From positions 186,001-250,000 of the forward strand of contig NZ_JAJQQP010000004.1 in the NCBI RefSeq assembly GCF_028994805.1: DNA of 64,000 bases, read 5' to 3'. The translations under genes were made by a program, and so were the position numbers. The notes beneath the pieces were generated by a model, which did no database searches, was not told where the DNA came from, and saw only the letters and a program-made list of their open reading frames with translations. Positions 16,939-25,822 of this stretch are shown here, piece after piece (position 1 is the first letter of the stretch; each line of letters begins with the position of its first letter). This stretch comes from Promicromonospora iranensis. Its GTDB lineage: Bacteria; Actinomycetota; Actinomycetes; Actinomycetales; Cellulomonadaceae.

Positions 16939-18221
16939 GTGGCGGCCTGGTGGACCGCGTCGCTCTCCTGGGGCTGGGGGCGGTGACAGCAGCACTCCTG
17001 GTGCTGCTGCTCCGTTCCCGCCCTCAGGCGGCCGTCGTCCTCTGGGCCGTGGTCCTCTGCTTCGTGCCGTACTGGATTGGTGTCACCGCCGGGGCCTACT
17101 TCCCGGCAGTCTCCGCCGTCGCCGTGCTGGTGGTGGTCGCGCTGGCCGGTCGCGCCCGCGTCAGCCTCGCCGCGGCGGACGTCGTCATGGTCCTCGTCGT
17201 CGTGCTGGTCGGGATCTCGCTCGTGGCCGGGCTCGGCCAGCTACCCTCCACGTTCGCCCTGCTCGCCGAGTGGGTCCTCGGATACCTCCTGGGCCGGGTG
17301 GTGGGCGGCGCACTGCCGCTCGAGCGCGTGTACGCCATCGTGTCCGTGGTGCTCGCCCTCGCGGCTGCCCTGGCCTGCGTCGAGGCAGCGACGGGGCAGA
17401 ACCTCTTCGTGCAGGTCCCGGGCTCCGGTGGTGGCGGCCACTCGGTATGGAGCCCCCTGCAGGAACGCGGAGGCCTGCTGCGCGCCGAGGGGGCCTTCGG
17501 GCACTCCATCGCGCTCGGCGGGAGCTGTGCTCTCGGGATCCCGCTCGCGTTCGCGAGCAACCTGGGCTCGCGTGCCAAGGCCATCGTGGTGGTACTCCTG
17601 CACGCCGGTGCCGTGGTCTCGTTCAGCAGGCTCGGCATCGGGACCGCGGTGATCGGCCTCGTGCTGTGCCTCCTGCTCCTGGGTCGGACGACCCGACCGC
17701 GGCTCCGGGGGGCGCTCGCCGGCGCGCTGGTGGTGGGTGGCGCGCTGGCCCTGCCGACCGTCGCACGAGTCTTCGAGGCGGCAGGTTCCGAGGCGACGGA
17801 CAGCGCCGAGTACCGCGGGTCGCTCCTTGAGCTCGTGCCCGCGATCCGGCTGCTGGGGACCTCCGGTGTGTACACCCGGGACGCGTCCGGGGTGGTGCGC
17901 TGGGACGGCTTCCGTTCCATCGACAGCGCCGTGGTCCTCGCTGGGCTGCAGCACGGTGTGCTGCCGCTGGTGCTGCTCATCAGCCTGTGGGTGGCGGCCG
18001 CCTGGCTGGTGGTCTCCGGCCGGGCCACCGGTCCCGGCGTGGCACTGGTGGCCCAGGCGCCGTCGTTCGTGGCGGTCGCACTCATCACGCAGTACGCGAT
18101 CCTCGTATGGTTTGTCGCCGGACTCGCGGTCGCTGCGACCGCGCGCCCGGCGCGGCCACGTCCCACGGAGCCACCGACGGTCCGGCCCCGAGCGCTCTCT
18201 ACCCTGACGGAGTCCCCATGA
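16935..18221 (+). CDS. O-antigen ligase / Wzy-type polysaccharide polymerase
   Basis: 428-residue integral membrane protein with about eleven to twelve TM helices and a large extracytoplasmic loop between residues 140 and 200 (GQNLFVQVPGSGGGGHS ... RAEGAFGHSIALGG). This is the topology of O-antigen ligases and Wzy polymerases (Wzy_C family). The role is periplasmic-side polymerisation or ligation of lipid-linked repeats. GTG 16935 overlaps the preceding stop, and its own stop overlaps the next start (ATGA), so three genes are translationally coupled. Sequence alone does not separate polymerase from ligase. Confidence 0.82.
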   Translation: MSGGLVDRVALLGLGAVTAALLVLLLRSRPQAAVVLWAVVLCFVPYWIGVTAGAYFPAVSAVAVLVVVALAGRARVSLAAADVVMVLVVVLVGISLVAGLGQLPSTFALLAEWVLGYLLGRVVGGALPLERVYAIVSVVLALAAALACVEAATGQNLFVQVPGSGGGGHSVWSPLQERGGLLRAEGAFGHSIALGGSCALGIPLAFASNLGSRAKAIVVVLLHAGAVVSFSRLGIGTAVIGLVLCLLLLGRTTRPRLRGALAGALVVGGALALPTVARVFEAAGSEATDSAEYRGSLLELVPAIRLLGTSGVYTRDASGVVRWDGFRSIDSAVVLAGLQHGVLPLVLLISLWVAAAWLVVSGRATGPGVALVAQAPSFVAVALITQYAILVWFVAGLAVAATARPARPRPTEPPTVRPRALSTLTESP

Positions 18222-19585
18222 GCTTCAACGACTTGGTCCGGTCGATCCGCAAGGGCTGGATCCTGATCGCCGCACTGACGTGCGTCAGCACGGTGGCGTT
18301 CGGGTTCTTCTCCATGCGAGCCACGCCCGTCTACACGGCAGAGGCGTCCCTGTACGTCTCGATCAGCTCGGGTCAGACCGCTACCGAGCTGAACCAGGGA
18401 GCCACCTACACGCGCGACCAGATGCTGTCGTTCGCGCAGCTCGCGGAGATGCCCGTGGTGCTCGACCCGGTGATCCGGGGACTGAACTTGGACGAGTCGC
18501 CCGAGCGGCTCGACGACCGGATCGAGATCGAGGTCCCCCAGGACACCTCGATCCTCGCCATCTCGGTCACGGACCCTTCGGCATCGCAGGCGGCGGCGAT
18601 TGCGAACGACGTGACGACCGGGCTCTCCGAGCTCGTGACGGAGCTGGCGCCGCGCAACGCACAGGGCGACAGCACCGTGAACGCCCGGGTGGTCAAGGTG
18701 GCCAAGGTGCCGACGGTCCAGTCTGCTCCGAACACGAAGCGCAACGTGCTGGCCGGGTTCGGCATCGGGCTGGTCGGCGGCGTTGCGATCGCCTTCGCTC
18801 GCGACCTGCTCGACACGCGTGTCCGCTCATCCTCCGCAGCCGAGCGCTACTCCGGAGCGCCGGTGCTGGCGAAGCTCAGCCGGCAGAGCCGCAAGGAGCG
18901 CCTGGGGACGCTGTGGGACGACACAGCCCGCACCGAGGAGCTGCGGAAGTTCCGCACCACGCTGGAGTACCTGACCACGGAGGACGAGACGCTGTGCATC
19001 GTGTTCTCCTCGTCGGTCGCCGCGGAGGGGAAGTCGACGGCCTGCACCGGCCTGGCTCAGGTGCTCGCCCAGGCAGGACACAGCACGCTGATCATCGATG
19101 CGGACCTGCGCCGGCCGAGCGTGGCGCAGGGCTTCGGCATGATCGCCGAGGCGGGCCTGACGTCGGTGCTGCTCAACAAGGCCCGGTTCGACGACGTGGT
19201 GCAGAAGCTCTCGCCGCGTCTGGACATCCTCGCCTCGGGCGTGACTCCGCCGAACCCGGCCGAGCTGCTGTCCTCGCCGAGCATGCAGGAGCTCGTCGAC
19301 ATGGTGCGCGAGCGGTACGACATCGTGCTGCTCGACACCCCACCCCTGCTCCCGGTGGCGGACGCCGCGATCCTGTCCCGGATCACCTCCGGGGTCGTGC
19401 TGGTGGTGGATGTGCGCCGCACGTCGCAGAGCCAGGTGGAGGAGTCGGCCGGCCTGGTCCGCTCGGCGGGTGGACGGGTTCGCGGGGTGGTGCTGAACCA
19501 CGTCCGCAAGGGCGGCCGCAACAGCTACGAGTACGCGCGGGTGAGTCTCGACACCGACATGATCCCTGTGGCCTCGCGCGGGTGA
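18218..19585 (+). CDS. Polysaccharide co-polymerase / bacterial tyrosine kinase (Wzz plus CpsD-like)
   Basis: 455-residue single-chain chain-length regulator. The Wzz domain (residues 1-200) is flanked by TM helices at about 15-33 and 175-195. The kinase domain has Walker A in SSVAAEGKSTACTGLA (about 266), Walker A' IIDADLRRPS (about 293) and Walker B VLLDTPPLLPVADA (about 370), the BY-kinase pattern. The C-terminal tail has YEYAR as its only tyrosine pair, a short version of the usual Tyr cluster. ATG 18218 overlaps the polymerase stop. It controls chain length by autophosphorylation cycles, presumably with the phosphatase encoded next door. Confidence 0.9.
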   Translation: MSFNDLVRSIRKGWILIAALTCVSTVAFGFFSMRATPVYTAEASLYVSISSGQTATELNQGATYTRDQMLSFAQLAEMPVVLDPVIRGLNLDESPERLDDRIEIEVPQDTSILAISVTDPSASQAAAIANDVTTGLSELVTELAPRNAQGDSTVNARVVKVAKVPTVQSAPNTKRNVLAGFGIGLVGGVAIAFARDLLDTRVRSSSAAERYSGAPVLAKLSRQSRKERLGTLWDDTARTEELRKFRTTLEYLTTEDETLCIVFSSSVAAEGKSTACTGLAQVLAQAGHSTLIIDADLRRPSVAQGFGMIAEAGLTSVLLNKARFDDVVQKLSPRLDILASGVTPPNPAELLSSPSMQELVDMVRERYDIVLLDTPPLLPVADAAILSRITSGVVLVVDVRRTSQSQVEESAGLVRSAGGRVRGVVLNHVRKGGRNSYEYARVSLDTDMIPVASRG

Positions 19586-19619
19586 GAGGGCCGACGGCGC
19601 CCGGCTGCCGTGGCGGCGC

Positions 19620-20189
19620 TCACGGCCACCGGAACTGGCGGGAACGGCTGACGGCGTTCGTGACGCCGTCGAGCGCGGTCTCGATGCCGGTCAGGACGCG
19701 CCGGAAGACGACCGAGCGGCGCCCGTAGGGGTCCTCGACGTCGAGCGAGCCCGGGTCGAGCCGGCGTCCGCTGCGGCGTCCGTTCGCGATCTCCGGGACC
19801 TGGGCCCAGCGCTCGGCGTCGCTCAGCTCCGCAGGGAGGGGCGTCGCGCCACGGAGCAGGACCGCGAGCTCGAGGAGGGTGAACGTGCGCCGCACCGCCT
19901 CGGGAACGCGCCGCACGACGGAGGCGCGGTGCGCCCTGGTGGCGGTGATGACGAGGTCGGCCTGCGTGATGAGGTCCGGCACGAGCCGTCGTGCCCGAAA
20001 GGACGCCGGGTCGAGACCCTGCGCGGTGAGCAGCTCGGCCATCTGCGGGTCGACACGTCCTCCGTCGATCGCGCGGGTCCCGGCGCTCACCACGCTCACC
20101 GTCGAGTCGGTGCGTGCGTCGAGCAGGAGCTGGATCGCGGGCGACCGGCAGATGTTGCCGGTGCAGACGGCGAGCACGGTTGTCGGCAT
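19620..20189 (-). CDS. Low-molecular-weight protein-tyrosine phosphatase
   Basis: 189 residues, near the family length. The P-loop VCTGNICRSP (Cys9, Arg15) and the C-terminal general-acid motif VEDPYGRR are intact. It would dephosphorylate the adjacent BY-kinase (Wzb/Wzc-type pairing), although it is encoded convergently and not in the same operon. ATG 20189 is chosen because it places the P-loop at the usual N-terminal position; the longer open frame to 20354 would add 55 atypical residues. Confidence 0.9.
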   Translation of the reverse strand: MPTTVLAVCTGNICRSPAIQLLLDARTDSTVSVVSAGTRAIDGGRVDPQMAELLTAQGLDPASFRARRLVPDLITQADLVITATRAHRASVVRRVPEAVRRTFTLLELAVLLRGATPLPAELSDAERWAQVPEIANGRRSGRRLDPGSLDVEDPYGRRSVVFRRVLTGIETALDGVTNAVSRSRQFRWP

Positions 20190-20469
20190 CGGGCGTGCTT
20201 CCTCGAGATCGTGCGGGCGGGCCACGCGAAGGTAACACTCGAGGCTCGGGATACATGGCCTCACCGCCCATGTTTCATCCACTGCGAGCGGCTCCGGCCG
20301 GGACCCGTCAGGCACCCGCAGAGGCCTGGCTCCGAGGACCTCGCGCTGCCGCACGAGTCGGAGGCGCCGCGCCCCCGTGCCGTGGCAATGGGGCGCGAGA
20401 CATCGGTGGTCCGAGATGCGGCCGACGAAGTCACCGCTCGATCGCTGAGCACGGAGTCATAGCCACGGC
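20190..20469. other. 280-bp intergenic region with no supported gene
   Basis: Stretch between two leftward genes (phosphatase start and LysE-type stop). I see no open frame with convincing codon bias, no clear terminator hairpin and no operator. The phosphatase promoter should lie in the part nearest 20190-20260, where the sequence is less GC-rich (around 20228-20258). Confidence 0.4.
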
Positions 20470-21117
20470 TCAGGCCTTGCTGACCGTCCCCTCGAGCGCG
20501 AGACCGGTGCCCAGACCCACCATGGCGACGCCGCCGGTGACGCTCAGCTGGTCGAGCCGCTTCGGACTGCGGGAGAACCAGGTGCGGGCCTGGCTCGCGA
20601 CCAGCGCGAGGATCGAGTCCTGACAGAGGGCAAGGATGCCGAACAGCAGTCCGAGGAGGAGCAGCTGCGGCGTCGCGGGGGCGGCGTCGTTCATGAACTG
20701 CGGGAGGAACGCCGCGAAGAAGACGATGGTCTTCGGGTTGGTCGCACCGACGACGAACCCTGCCCATATCGCCCGCCAGGGGTTCGCCGCGCCGGCCGTG
20801 TCGGGTGCGGCCAGGGCCAGCCGGGCGTCGGCGCGATGCCGGATCGCCTGGATCCCCAGGTAGATGACGTACCCGGCACCCACGAGCTTGAGCACGGTGT
20901 AGGCCGTCGCGGACGTCTCGACCAGCGCACCCAGCCCGACCGCCACGCACGCCACCTGGACCAGCAGGCCCAGCGCGTTGCCGGTCACCGACAGGAGCGC
21001 GTCCCTGCGGCCGACCGTCAGGGCCCGGCCGATCGCGAAGAGGACGCTCGGCCCGGGCAGCGCGATGAAGACCACGGACGCTGCGAGGAACGCGACGAGC
21101 TGCGCACTGGTGGGCAT
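20470..21117 (-). CDS. LysE/RhtB-family amino-acid exporter
   Basis: 215 residues with six predicted TM helices. It begins LVAFLAASVVFIALPGPSVLFAIGRAL, whose PGP motif marks the LysE/RhtB family, and has GAGYVIYLGIQAIR and GFVVGATNPKTIVFFAAFLPQF in the expected places. It exports amino acids or related metabolites across the cytoplasmic membrane; the substrate is unknown. ATG 21117 gives the family's normal N-terminus. It is monocistronic and divergent from a methyltransferase gene. Confidence 0.9.
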   Translation of the reverse strand: MPTSAQLVAFLAASVVFIALPGPSVLFAIGRALTVGRRDALLSVTGNALGLLVQVACVAVGLGALVETSATAYTVLKLVGAGYVIYLGIQAIRHRADARLALAAPDTAGAANPWRAIWAGFVVGATNPKTIVFFAAFLPQFMNDAAPATPQLLLLGLLFGILALCQDSILALVASQARTWFSRSPKRLDQLSVTGGVAMVGLGTGLALEGTVSKA

Positions 21118-21247
21118 GCCGTCAGCGTAGCGACGGGCTCGTCCAGGGGTCACGGAGATATCCCGGTGCCGCCGGTCCGCTCCCGGCGTCCGGCACGGGG
21201 CGAAAAAGGCGTGTGCCGACGCCGCCGTCGTGCCTAACGTCGAGGGC

Positions 21248-22021
21248 GTGACCGATACGACGCGCGACGACGCGACCGACGACCCCACCGACGGCTGGTT
21301 CCCCGAGAGCGTGGCCGCCGAGTACGACGACCCGGAGGGCGCGAGCTTGCCCGAGGTGGTGAACCCGGCGGTCGACCTGCTCGCCGACCTGGCCGACGGC
21401 GGCCCGGTGCTGGAGCTCGCGATCGGCACGGGCCGGATCGCCGTGCCGCTGGCCGCGCGCGGCATCCGCGTGAGCGGGATCGAGCTGAGCAAGGCAATGG
21501 CGTCCCGGATCGGCGGCAAGCCGGGCGGCGAGCACATCGACGTCACCATCGGCGACATGACCTCCACCCGGGTGCCCGGCGAGTTCTCCCTCGTCTACCT
21601 GGTGTTCAACACGATCGCCAACGTCACCACGCAGGACGGACAGGTCGACGTCTTCCGCAACGCGGCGGCGCACCTGCGGCCCGGTGGCCTGTTCCTCGTC
21701 GAGGTGGGCGTCCCCGACCTGCGGCGCATGCCGCCGGGGCAGGACACGGTCCCGTTCACGGTGGCGCCCGACGAGGGCGGGGGGTACGTCGGCTTCGACC
21801 GGTACGACGTCGCGACGCAGCTGTTCACGTCGAACCACGTGACGGTGACCCCGGAGGGCGGCCGGTTCCGCGTCGTCCCGTTCCGGTACGCGTGGCCCGC
21901 CGAGATGGACCTCATGGCCCGCATCGCCGGGATGCGGCTCAAGCACCGGTGGGCCGACTGGGACCGGTCGCGGTTCGAGCACGAGAGCACGAAGCAGGTG
22001 TCGGTCTGGGAGAAGGTCTGA
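21248..22021 (+). CDS. Class I SAM-dependent methyltransferase
   Basis: 257 residues with motif I in VLELAIGTGRIAVPLA (about residue 52), the acidic motif-II region RVSGIELSKAM, and the post-I DMTSTRVPGEFSLVYLVFNTIANV segment, typical of small-molecule methyltransferase_25-type enzymes. GTG 21248 is favoured because TAACGT lies 7 nt upstream (leaderless pattern); GTG 21230 would add six residues. The substrate is unknown. It stands alone between the LysE exporter and the uvrD/pcrA gene. Confidence 0.85.
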   Translation: MTDTTRDDATDDPTDGWFPESVAAEYDDPEGASLPEVVNPAVDLLADLADGGPVLELAIGTGRIAVPLAARGIRVSGIELSKAMASRIGGKPGGEHIDVTIGDMTSTRVPGEFSLVYLVFNTIANVTTQDGQVDVFRNAAAHLRPGGLFLVEVGVPDLRRMPPGQDTVPFTVAPDEGGGYVGFDRYDVATQLFTSNHVTVTPEGGRFRVVPFRYAWPAEMDLMARIAGMRLKHRWADWDRSRFEHESTKQVSVWEKV

Positions 22022-22070
22022 CGGCGGGGCCCGTCGGCAGTGTCGGTGAGCCAGCCTAGGCTTAGGGACG

Positions 22071-24791
22071 ATGACTTCCCTCTTCGACAGCCTCTCCCTG
22101 CCCGGCCTCGACCCCGCGTCGCCCGGCACCTTGTCGCGCCTGCCGAGCACGGCGCCGCAGTGGGACGACGACGGTGCGGACGCCGGCGACCCGGGCGAGG
22201 CGGCGCTGCCCGCCGAGCCGGACTGGCTGGCGGGCCTGCCGCACGAGTCCGAGGCTCCGCGCGCCCGGGGCGCCTACTCGCACCTCGACCCGGACGCGCT
22301 GCTGGACGGCCTCAACACGCAGCAGCGGGCCGCCGTGGTGCACGAGGGCGGGCAGCTGCTCATCGTGGCGGGCGCCGGTTCGGGCAAGACGCGGGTGCTC
22401 ACGCACCGCATCGCCTACCTCCTGGCCACCGGCCGGGCGCGCGCCGGCGAGATCCTCGCCATCACGTTCACCAACAAGGCCGCGGCCGAGATGCGCGAGC
22501 GCGTGGAGAGCCTGGTCGGCCCTGCCGCGCACCGCATGTGGGTGTCGACGTTCCACTCGGCCTGCGTGCGGATCCTGCGTCGTGAGGCGACGACGCTGGG
22601 CCTGAGGTCCAGCTTCAGCATCTACGACGCCGCGGACAGCCAGCGCCTCATCACGCTGGTCACGCGCGAGCTCAACCTCGACCCCAAGAAGTACCCGGCG
22701 CGCGGGCTGTCCAACAAGATCAGCGACCTGAAGAACGAGCTGATCGACCCCGAGACGTACGCGCGGCAGACTGGCGCCAACGCCACGGAGGAGGCGCTCG
22801 CGGCGGCCGCGGAGGCGGAGGCGGGAGCCATCCGCAGGCCGTGGGGCGGGCAGTCGGCCGAGGAGCGCAACACGACGGCGCCCAAGTTCGACCAGGTGCT
22901 GGCCGACGTCTACACCCGGTACCAGGCGCGGCTCGCGCAGGCGAACGCGCTGGACTTCGACGACATCATCATGACGACGGTGAACCTGCTCCAGGCGTTC
23001 CCGAACGTCGCGGAGCACTACCGCCGCCGGTTCCGGCACATCATGGTCGACGAGTACCAGGACACGAACCACGCGCAGTACACGCTGGTCCGCGAGCTGG
23101 CGGGGGTCGGTACCGAGGACGACGGGGGCCTGGACCCGGCCGAGCTCACCGTCGTGGGCGACTCCGACCAGTCCATCTATGCGTTCCGCGGCGCCACGAT
23201 CCGCAACATCCTCGAGTTCGAAAAGGACTACCCGGACGCCACGACGATCCTGCTGGAGCAGAACTACCGCTCCACGCAGAACATCCTGAGCGCGGCCAAC
23301 GCGGTGATCTCCCGCAACGCAGGTCGCACCCCCAAGCGCCTGTGGACGGACTCGGGCGCCGGGTCCAAGGTCGTGGGCTACGTGGCCGACGACGAACACC
23401 AGGAAGCGCGCTTCGTCGCCGACGAGATCGACAAGCTCGGCGACTCCGAGGGCGTGCGGCCCGGCGACGTCGCCATCTTCTACCGCACCAACGCGCAGTC
23501 GCGTGCGCTCGAGGAGGTGCTGGTCCGCGTCGGTCTGCCGTACAAGGTGGTGGGCGGCACGCGGTTCTACGAGCGCCGCGAGGTCAAGGACGCGGTCGCC
23601 TACCTGCGCGCGCTGGCCAACGAGGACGACGACGTGAACCTGCGCCGCATCCTCAACGTGCCCAAGCGTGGTCTCGGCGACCGCGCGGAATCGCTCGTGG
23701 CATCGTTCGCGGACCGGGAGCGCATCTCGTTCGGCGCCGCCCTGGAGCGCGCCGACGAGATTCCCGGCATGACCAACCGCTCGCTCAAGCCGCTGCTCGC
23801 GTTCCGCGACATGATGCGTGAGCTGCGTGCCCTGGTCGACCAGGGCGCCCCGCCGGCGGAGGTCCTGGGCGCGGTGCTCGACCGCACCGGCTACCTCGCG
23901 GAGCTGCGTGCGAGCGACGACCCGCAGGACGAGGGACGCGTCGAGAACCTGGCGGAGCTGCACGCCGTGGCCGTCGACTTCGGCGAGACCGACCCCGAGG
24001 GGTCGCTGGCGGACTTCCTGGAGCGCGTCTCGCTGGTCGCCGACAGCGACCAGATCCCCGACGAGGACGTGGCCGACGGCGCGGCCGAGGAGGCACCCAA
24101 GAAGGACCAGGGCGTCGTCACCCTCATGACCCTGCACACGGCGAAGGGCCTGGAGTTCCCCGTCGTGTTCCTCACGGGCATGGAGGACGGCACGTTCCCA
24201 CACATGCGCTCGCTGCACGACGACTCCGAGCTCGCCGAGGAGCGCCGGCTCGCCTACGTCGGCATCACCCGGGCACGCGAGCGGCTGTACATCACGCGGT
24301 CGTCGGTGCGGGCCGCTTTCGGCATGGCGAACGAGTTCCCCGAGAGCCGGTTCCTGCAGGAGATCCCGGAGGAGCTCTGGGACTGGCGACGCCGGGAGTC
24401 GTCGACGGCAGCGATCCGCGCGGGCCGGGGCGGCTGGAGCGGTGGGTACGGGTCGGGCGGCTACGGCTCCGGCGGGCGCGGCTCGGGCACGGGCTCCACC
24501 TGGTCCGCCGGCCGGTCCGGGACCTCGCGCACCAGCACCGGTGCGTCGTCGGGCAGCGGGCAGAGCAAGCCGTTCGCCCCGGAGAAGAAGACGGGCGCGA
24601 AGGGCGGGTTCGGCGGGATCAACGTCCAGAAGAACATCCCGGACCTGGCGATCGGCGACCGCGTCACGCACGACTCCTACGGGCTCGGCACCGTCGTGGA
24701 CGTCGAGGCGAACGCCGTGGTCAAGATCGACTTCGGCAGCAACGGGACCAAGCGCATCGCACTGAAGTACACGGCGGTCACGAAGCTCTGA
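22071..24791 (+). CDS. pcrA: ATP-dependent DNA helicase UvrD/PcrA
   Basis: 906-residue SF1A 3'-5' helicase for repair and replication restart. All signature motifs are readable: Walker A IVAGAGSGKT (about 100), DEYQDTN (about 325), GDSDQSIYAFRGA, QNYRSTQNIL, TLHTAKGLEFPVVFLTGMEDG and YVGITRARERLYI. After a Gly/Ser-rich linker (residues 785-850) comes a C-terminal Tudor-like domain (GDRVTHDSYGLGTVVDVE), which PcrA proteins use for RNA-polymerase interaction. TAGGCT lies 8 nt before ATG 22071, with an overlapping AGGGAC ribosome site. A strong terminator follows. Confidence 0.93.
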   Translation: MTSLFDSLSLPGLDPASPGTLSRLPSTAPQWDDDGADAGDPGEAALPAEPDWLAGLPHESEAPRARGAYSHLDPDALLDGLNTQQRAAVVHEGGQLLIVAGAGSGKTRVLTHRIAYLLATGRARAGEILAITFTNKAAAEMRERVESLVGPAAHRMWVSTFHSACVRILRREATTLGLRSSFSIYDAADSQRLITLVTRELNLDPKKYPARGLSNKISDLKNELIDPETYARQTGANATEEALAAAAEAEAGAIRRPWGGQSAEERNTTAPKFDQVLADVYTRYQARLAQANALDFDDIIMTTVNLLQAFPNVAEHYRRRFRHIMVDEYQDTNHAQYTLVRELAGVGTEDDGGLDPAELTVVGDSDQSIYAFRGATIRNILEFEKDYPDATTILLEQNYRSTQNILSAANAVISRNAGRTPKRLWTDSGAGSKVVGYVADDEHQEARFVADEIDKLGDSEGVRPGDVAIFYRTNAQSRALEEVLVRVGLPYKVVGGTRFYERREVKDAVAYLRALANEDDDVNLRRILNVPKRGLGDRAESLVASFADRERISFGAALERADEIPGMTNRSLKPLLAFRDMMRELRALVDQGAPPAEVLGAVLDRTGYLAELRASDDPQDEGRVENLAELHAVAVDFGETDPEGSLADFLERVSLVADSDQIPDEDVADGAAEEAPKKDQGVVTLMTLHTAKGLEFPVVFLTGMEDGTFPHMRSLHDDSELAEERRLAYVGITRARERLYITRSSVRAAFGMANEFPESRFLQEIPEELWDWRRRESSTAAIRAGRGGWSGGYGSGGYGSGGRGSGTGSTWSAGRSGTSRTSTGASSGSGQSKPFAPEKKTGAKGGFGGINVQKNIPDLAIGDRVTHDSYGLGTVVDVEANAVVKIDFGSNGTKRIALKYTAVTKL

Positions 24792-24798
24792 GACCGCC

Positions 24799-24826
24799 GT
24801 GCCCCCGGCGGCCAGGCCGGGGGCAC
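24799..24826 (+). terminator. Hairpin terminator after uvrD/pcrA
   Basis: Arms GTGCCCCCGGC (24799-24809) and GCCGGGGGCAC (24816-24826) pair perfectly over 11 bp with a 6-nt loop, 8 nt after the helicase stop. The U-tract is poor, as usual in actinobacteria. It also lies just beyond the convergent reductase gene (stop at 24843), so it can serve both. Confidence 0.75.
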
Positions 24827-24842
24827 GTGGGGTCCTCGGGGG

Positions 24843-25733
24843 TCAGACGAGCATCCGGCGTGCCCAGGTGCGGAAGTCGGTGGTGGGCAGGCCGAGCGCC
24901 CGGACGTCCTCGGGGCGGGCCGGTGCGCCGTTCTCGTTGATCTGCTCGACGGCGTTGACCATGGCGGGCAGCATGCCTCGCTCGACGGCCTGCTGCGGCG
25001 TGAGCACCGGCGCGGAGACGGTCCGGCCGGTGACCTCGCTGAGGATCTCGGCGGTCTGGGTCATCGTCAGCCTCTCGCTCGCCAGCTCCACGTCCATGCC
25101 GTCCAGCCGGCCCGGTTCCGTGAGCGCTGTCGCCGCAGCCTCGCCGATGTCGTCGACGGCGGTCCACGGGATGAGCGTGTCCGCCGCGAAGCCGCTGATG
25201 ATCGTGCCGCTCGACCAGTCGCCGAAGAGGTACGACCAGCCCAGCAGGTTCTCCATGAAGGTCGCCGGCTTGAGCACGGTCCAGTGCTCGAAGCCCCCGG
25301 TCCGCACCGCCTCGTCGACGGCGGCCTTGCTCTCCCAGTAGTGCTTGTCCCATCGGCCTTCGGCCCAGCCGGGCTGCGTCCGGTGAAAATCTCCCGCGCC
25401 GGAGACGCTGCTGTGCACCAGGTGGGAGACGCCCGCCGTGCGTGCGGCCTCGACGACATTGCGTCCCCGGACCACCTCGGCGTCGCCTGCCAGGTCGTTC
25501 ACGTCGGGGTACGGGATGGAGAACACGGCGTCCATCCCCTCGACCGCGGCGACCAGCGACGGCAGGTCGTCCAGGTCTCCGGTCACCAGCTCTGCGCCGC
25601 GCTCCAGCAACGTCCGAGCCTTGTCCGAGCCCGGGTCGCGGACCAGGGCACGCACAGCGACACCCCGGTCCAGCAACGACCGGGCGGTGGCTCCGCCCTG
25701 ATTGCCTGTCGCTCCGATGACAAGTACGGACAT
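24843..25733 (-). CDS. NmrA-like NAD(P)-binding atypical SDR
   Basis: 296 residues. The N-terminal VLVIGATGNQGGATARSLL contains the GxxGxxG dinucleotide motif of NmrA/HSCARG-type proteins, followed by VRALVRDPGS and VEGMDAVFSI. These proteins act as redox-sensing regulators or as quinone or nitroaromatic reductases; the choice here is open. ATG 25733 has a strong GGAGGA site 4 nt upstream. It is divergent from a TetR regulator gene, with two long inverted operator copies in the 89-bp gap, so the regulator probably controls it. Confidence 0.85.
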   Translation of the reverse strand: MSVLVIGATGNQGGATARSLLDRGVAVRALVRDPGSDKARTLLERGAELVTGDLDDLPSLVAAVEGMDAVFSIPYPDVNDLAGDAEVVRGRNVVEAARTAGVSHLVHSSVSGAGDFHRTQPGWAEGRWDKHYWESKAAVDEAVRTGGFEHWTVLKPATFMENLLGWSYLFGDWSSGTIISGFAADTLIPWTAVDDIGEAAATALTEPGRLDGMDVELASERLTMTQTAEILSEVTGRTVSAPVLTPQQAVERGMLPAMVNAVEQINENGAPARPEDVRALGLPTTDFRTWARRMLV

Positions 25734-25748
25734 GCTTCCTCCGACCCT

Positions 25749-25806
25749 AAGTGGGGTGGTACCCCATTTTGATGGCTCGGCTAACATATGGGGGACCACC
25801 CCACTT
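25749..25806. promoter_or_regulatory. Twin inverted operators between the NmrA-like and TetR genes
   Basis: Two 19-bp sites, AAGTGGGGTGGTACCCCAT (25749-25767) and its near-exact inverted copy (25788-25806, ATGGGGGACCACCCCACTT), differ at one base. Each is itself a palindrome of GGGGT-N3-ACCCC type. The centres are 39 bp apart. This layout suits cooperative binding of two TetR dimers over both divergent promoters. Confidence 0.75.
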
Positions 25807-25822
25807 TGGCAATCGGCGGACC

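Noticed and set aside
20341-22275. A near-identical stretch of about 29 bp (CTGCCGCACGAGTC...) in the gap after 20190 and inside the helicase gene at 22237
   Set aside because: Too short and imperfect to show a duplicated gene fragment; chance matches of this length are expected when all pairs of positions in GC-rich DNA are compared.
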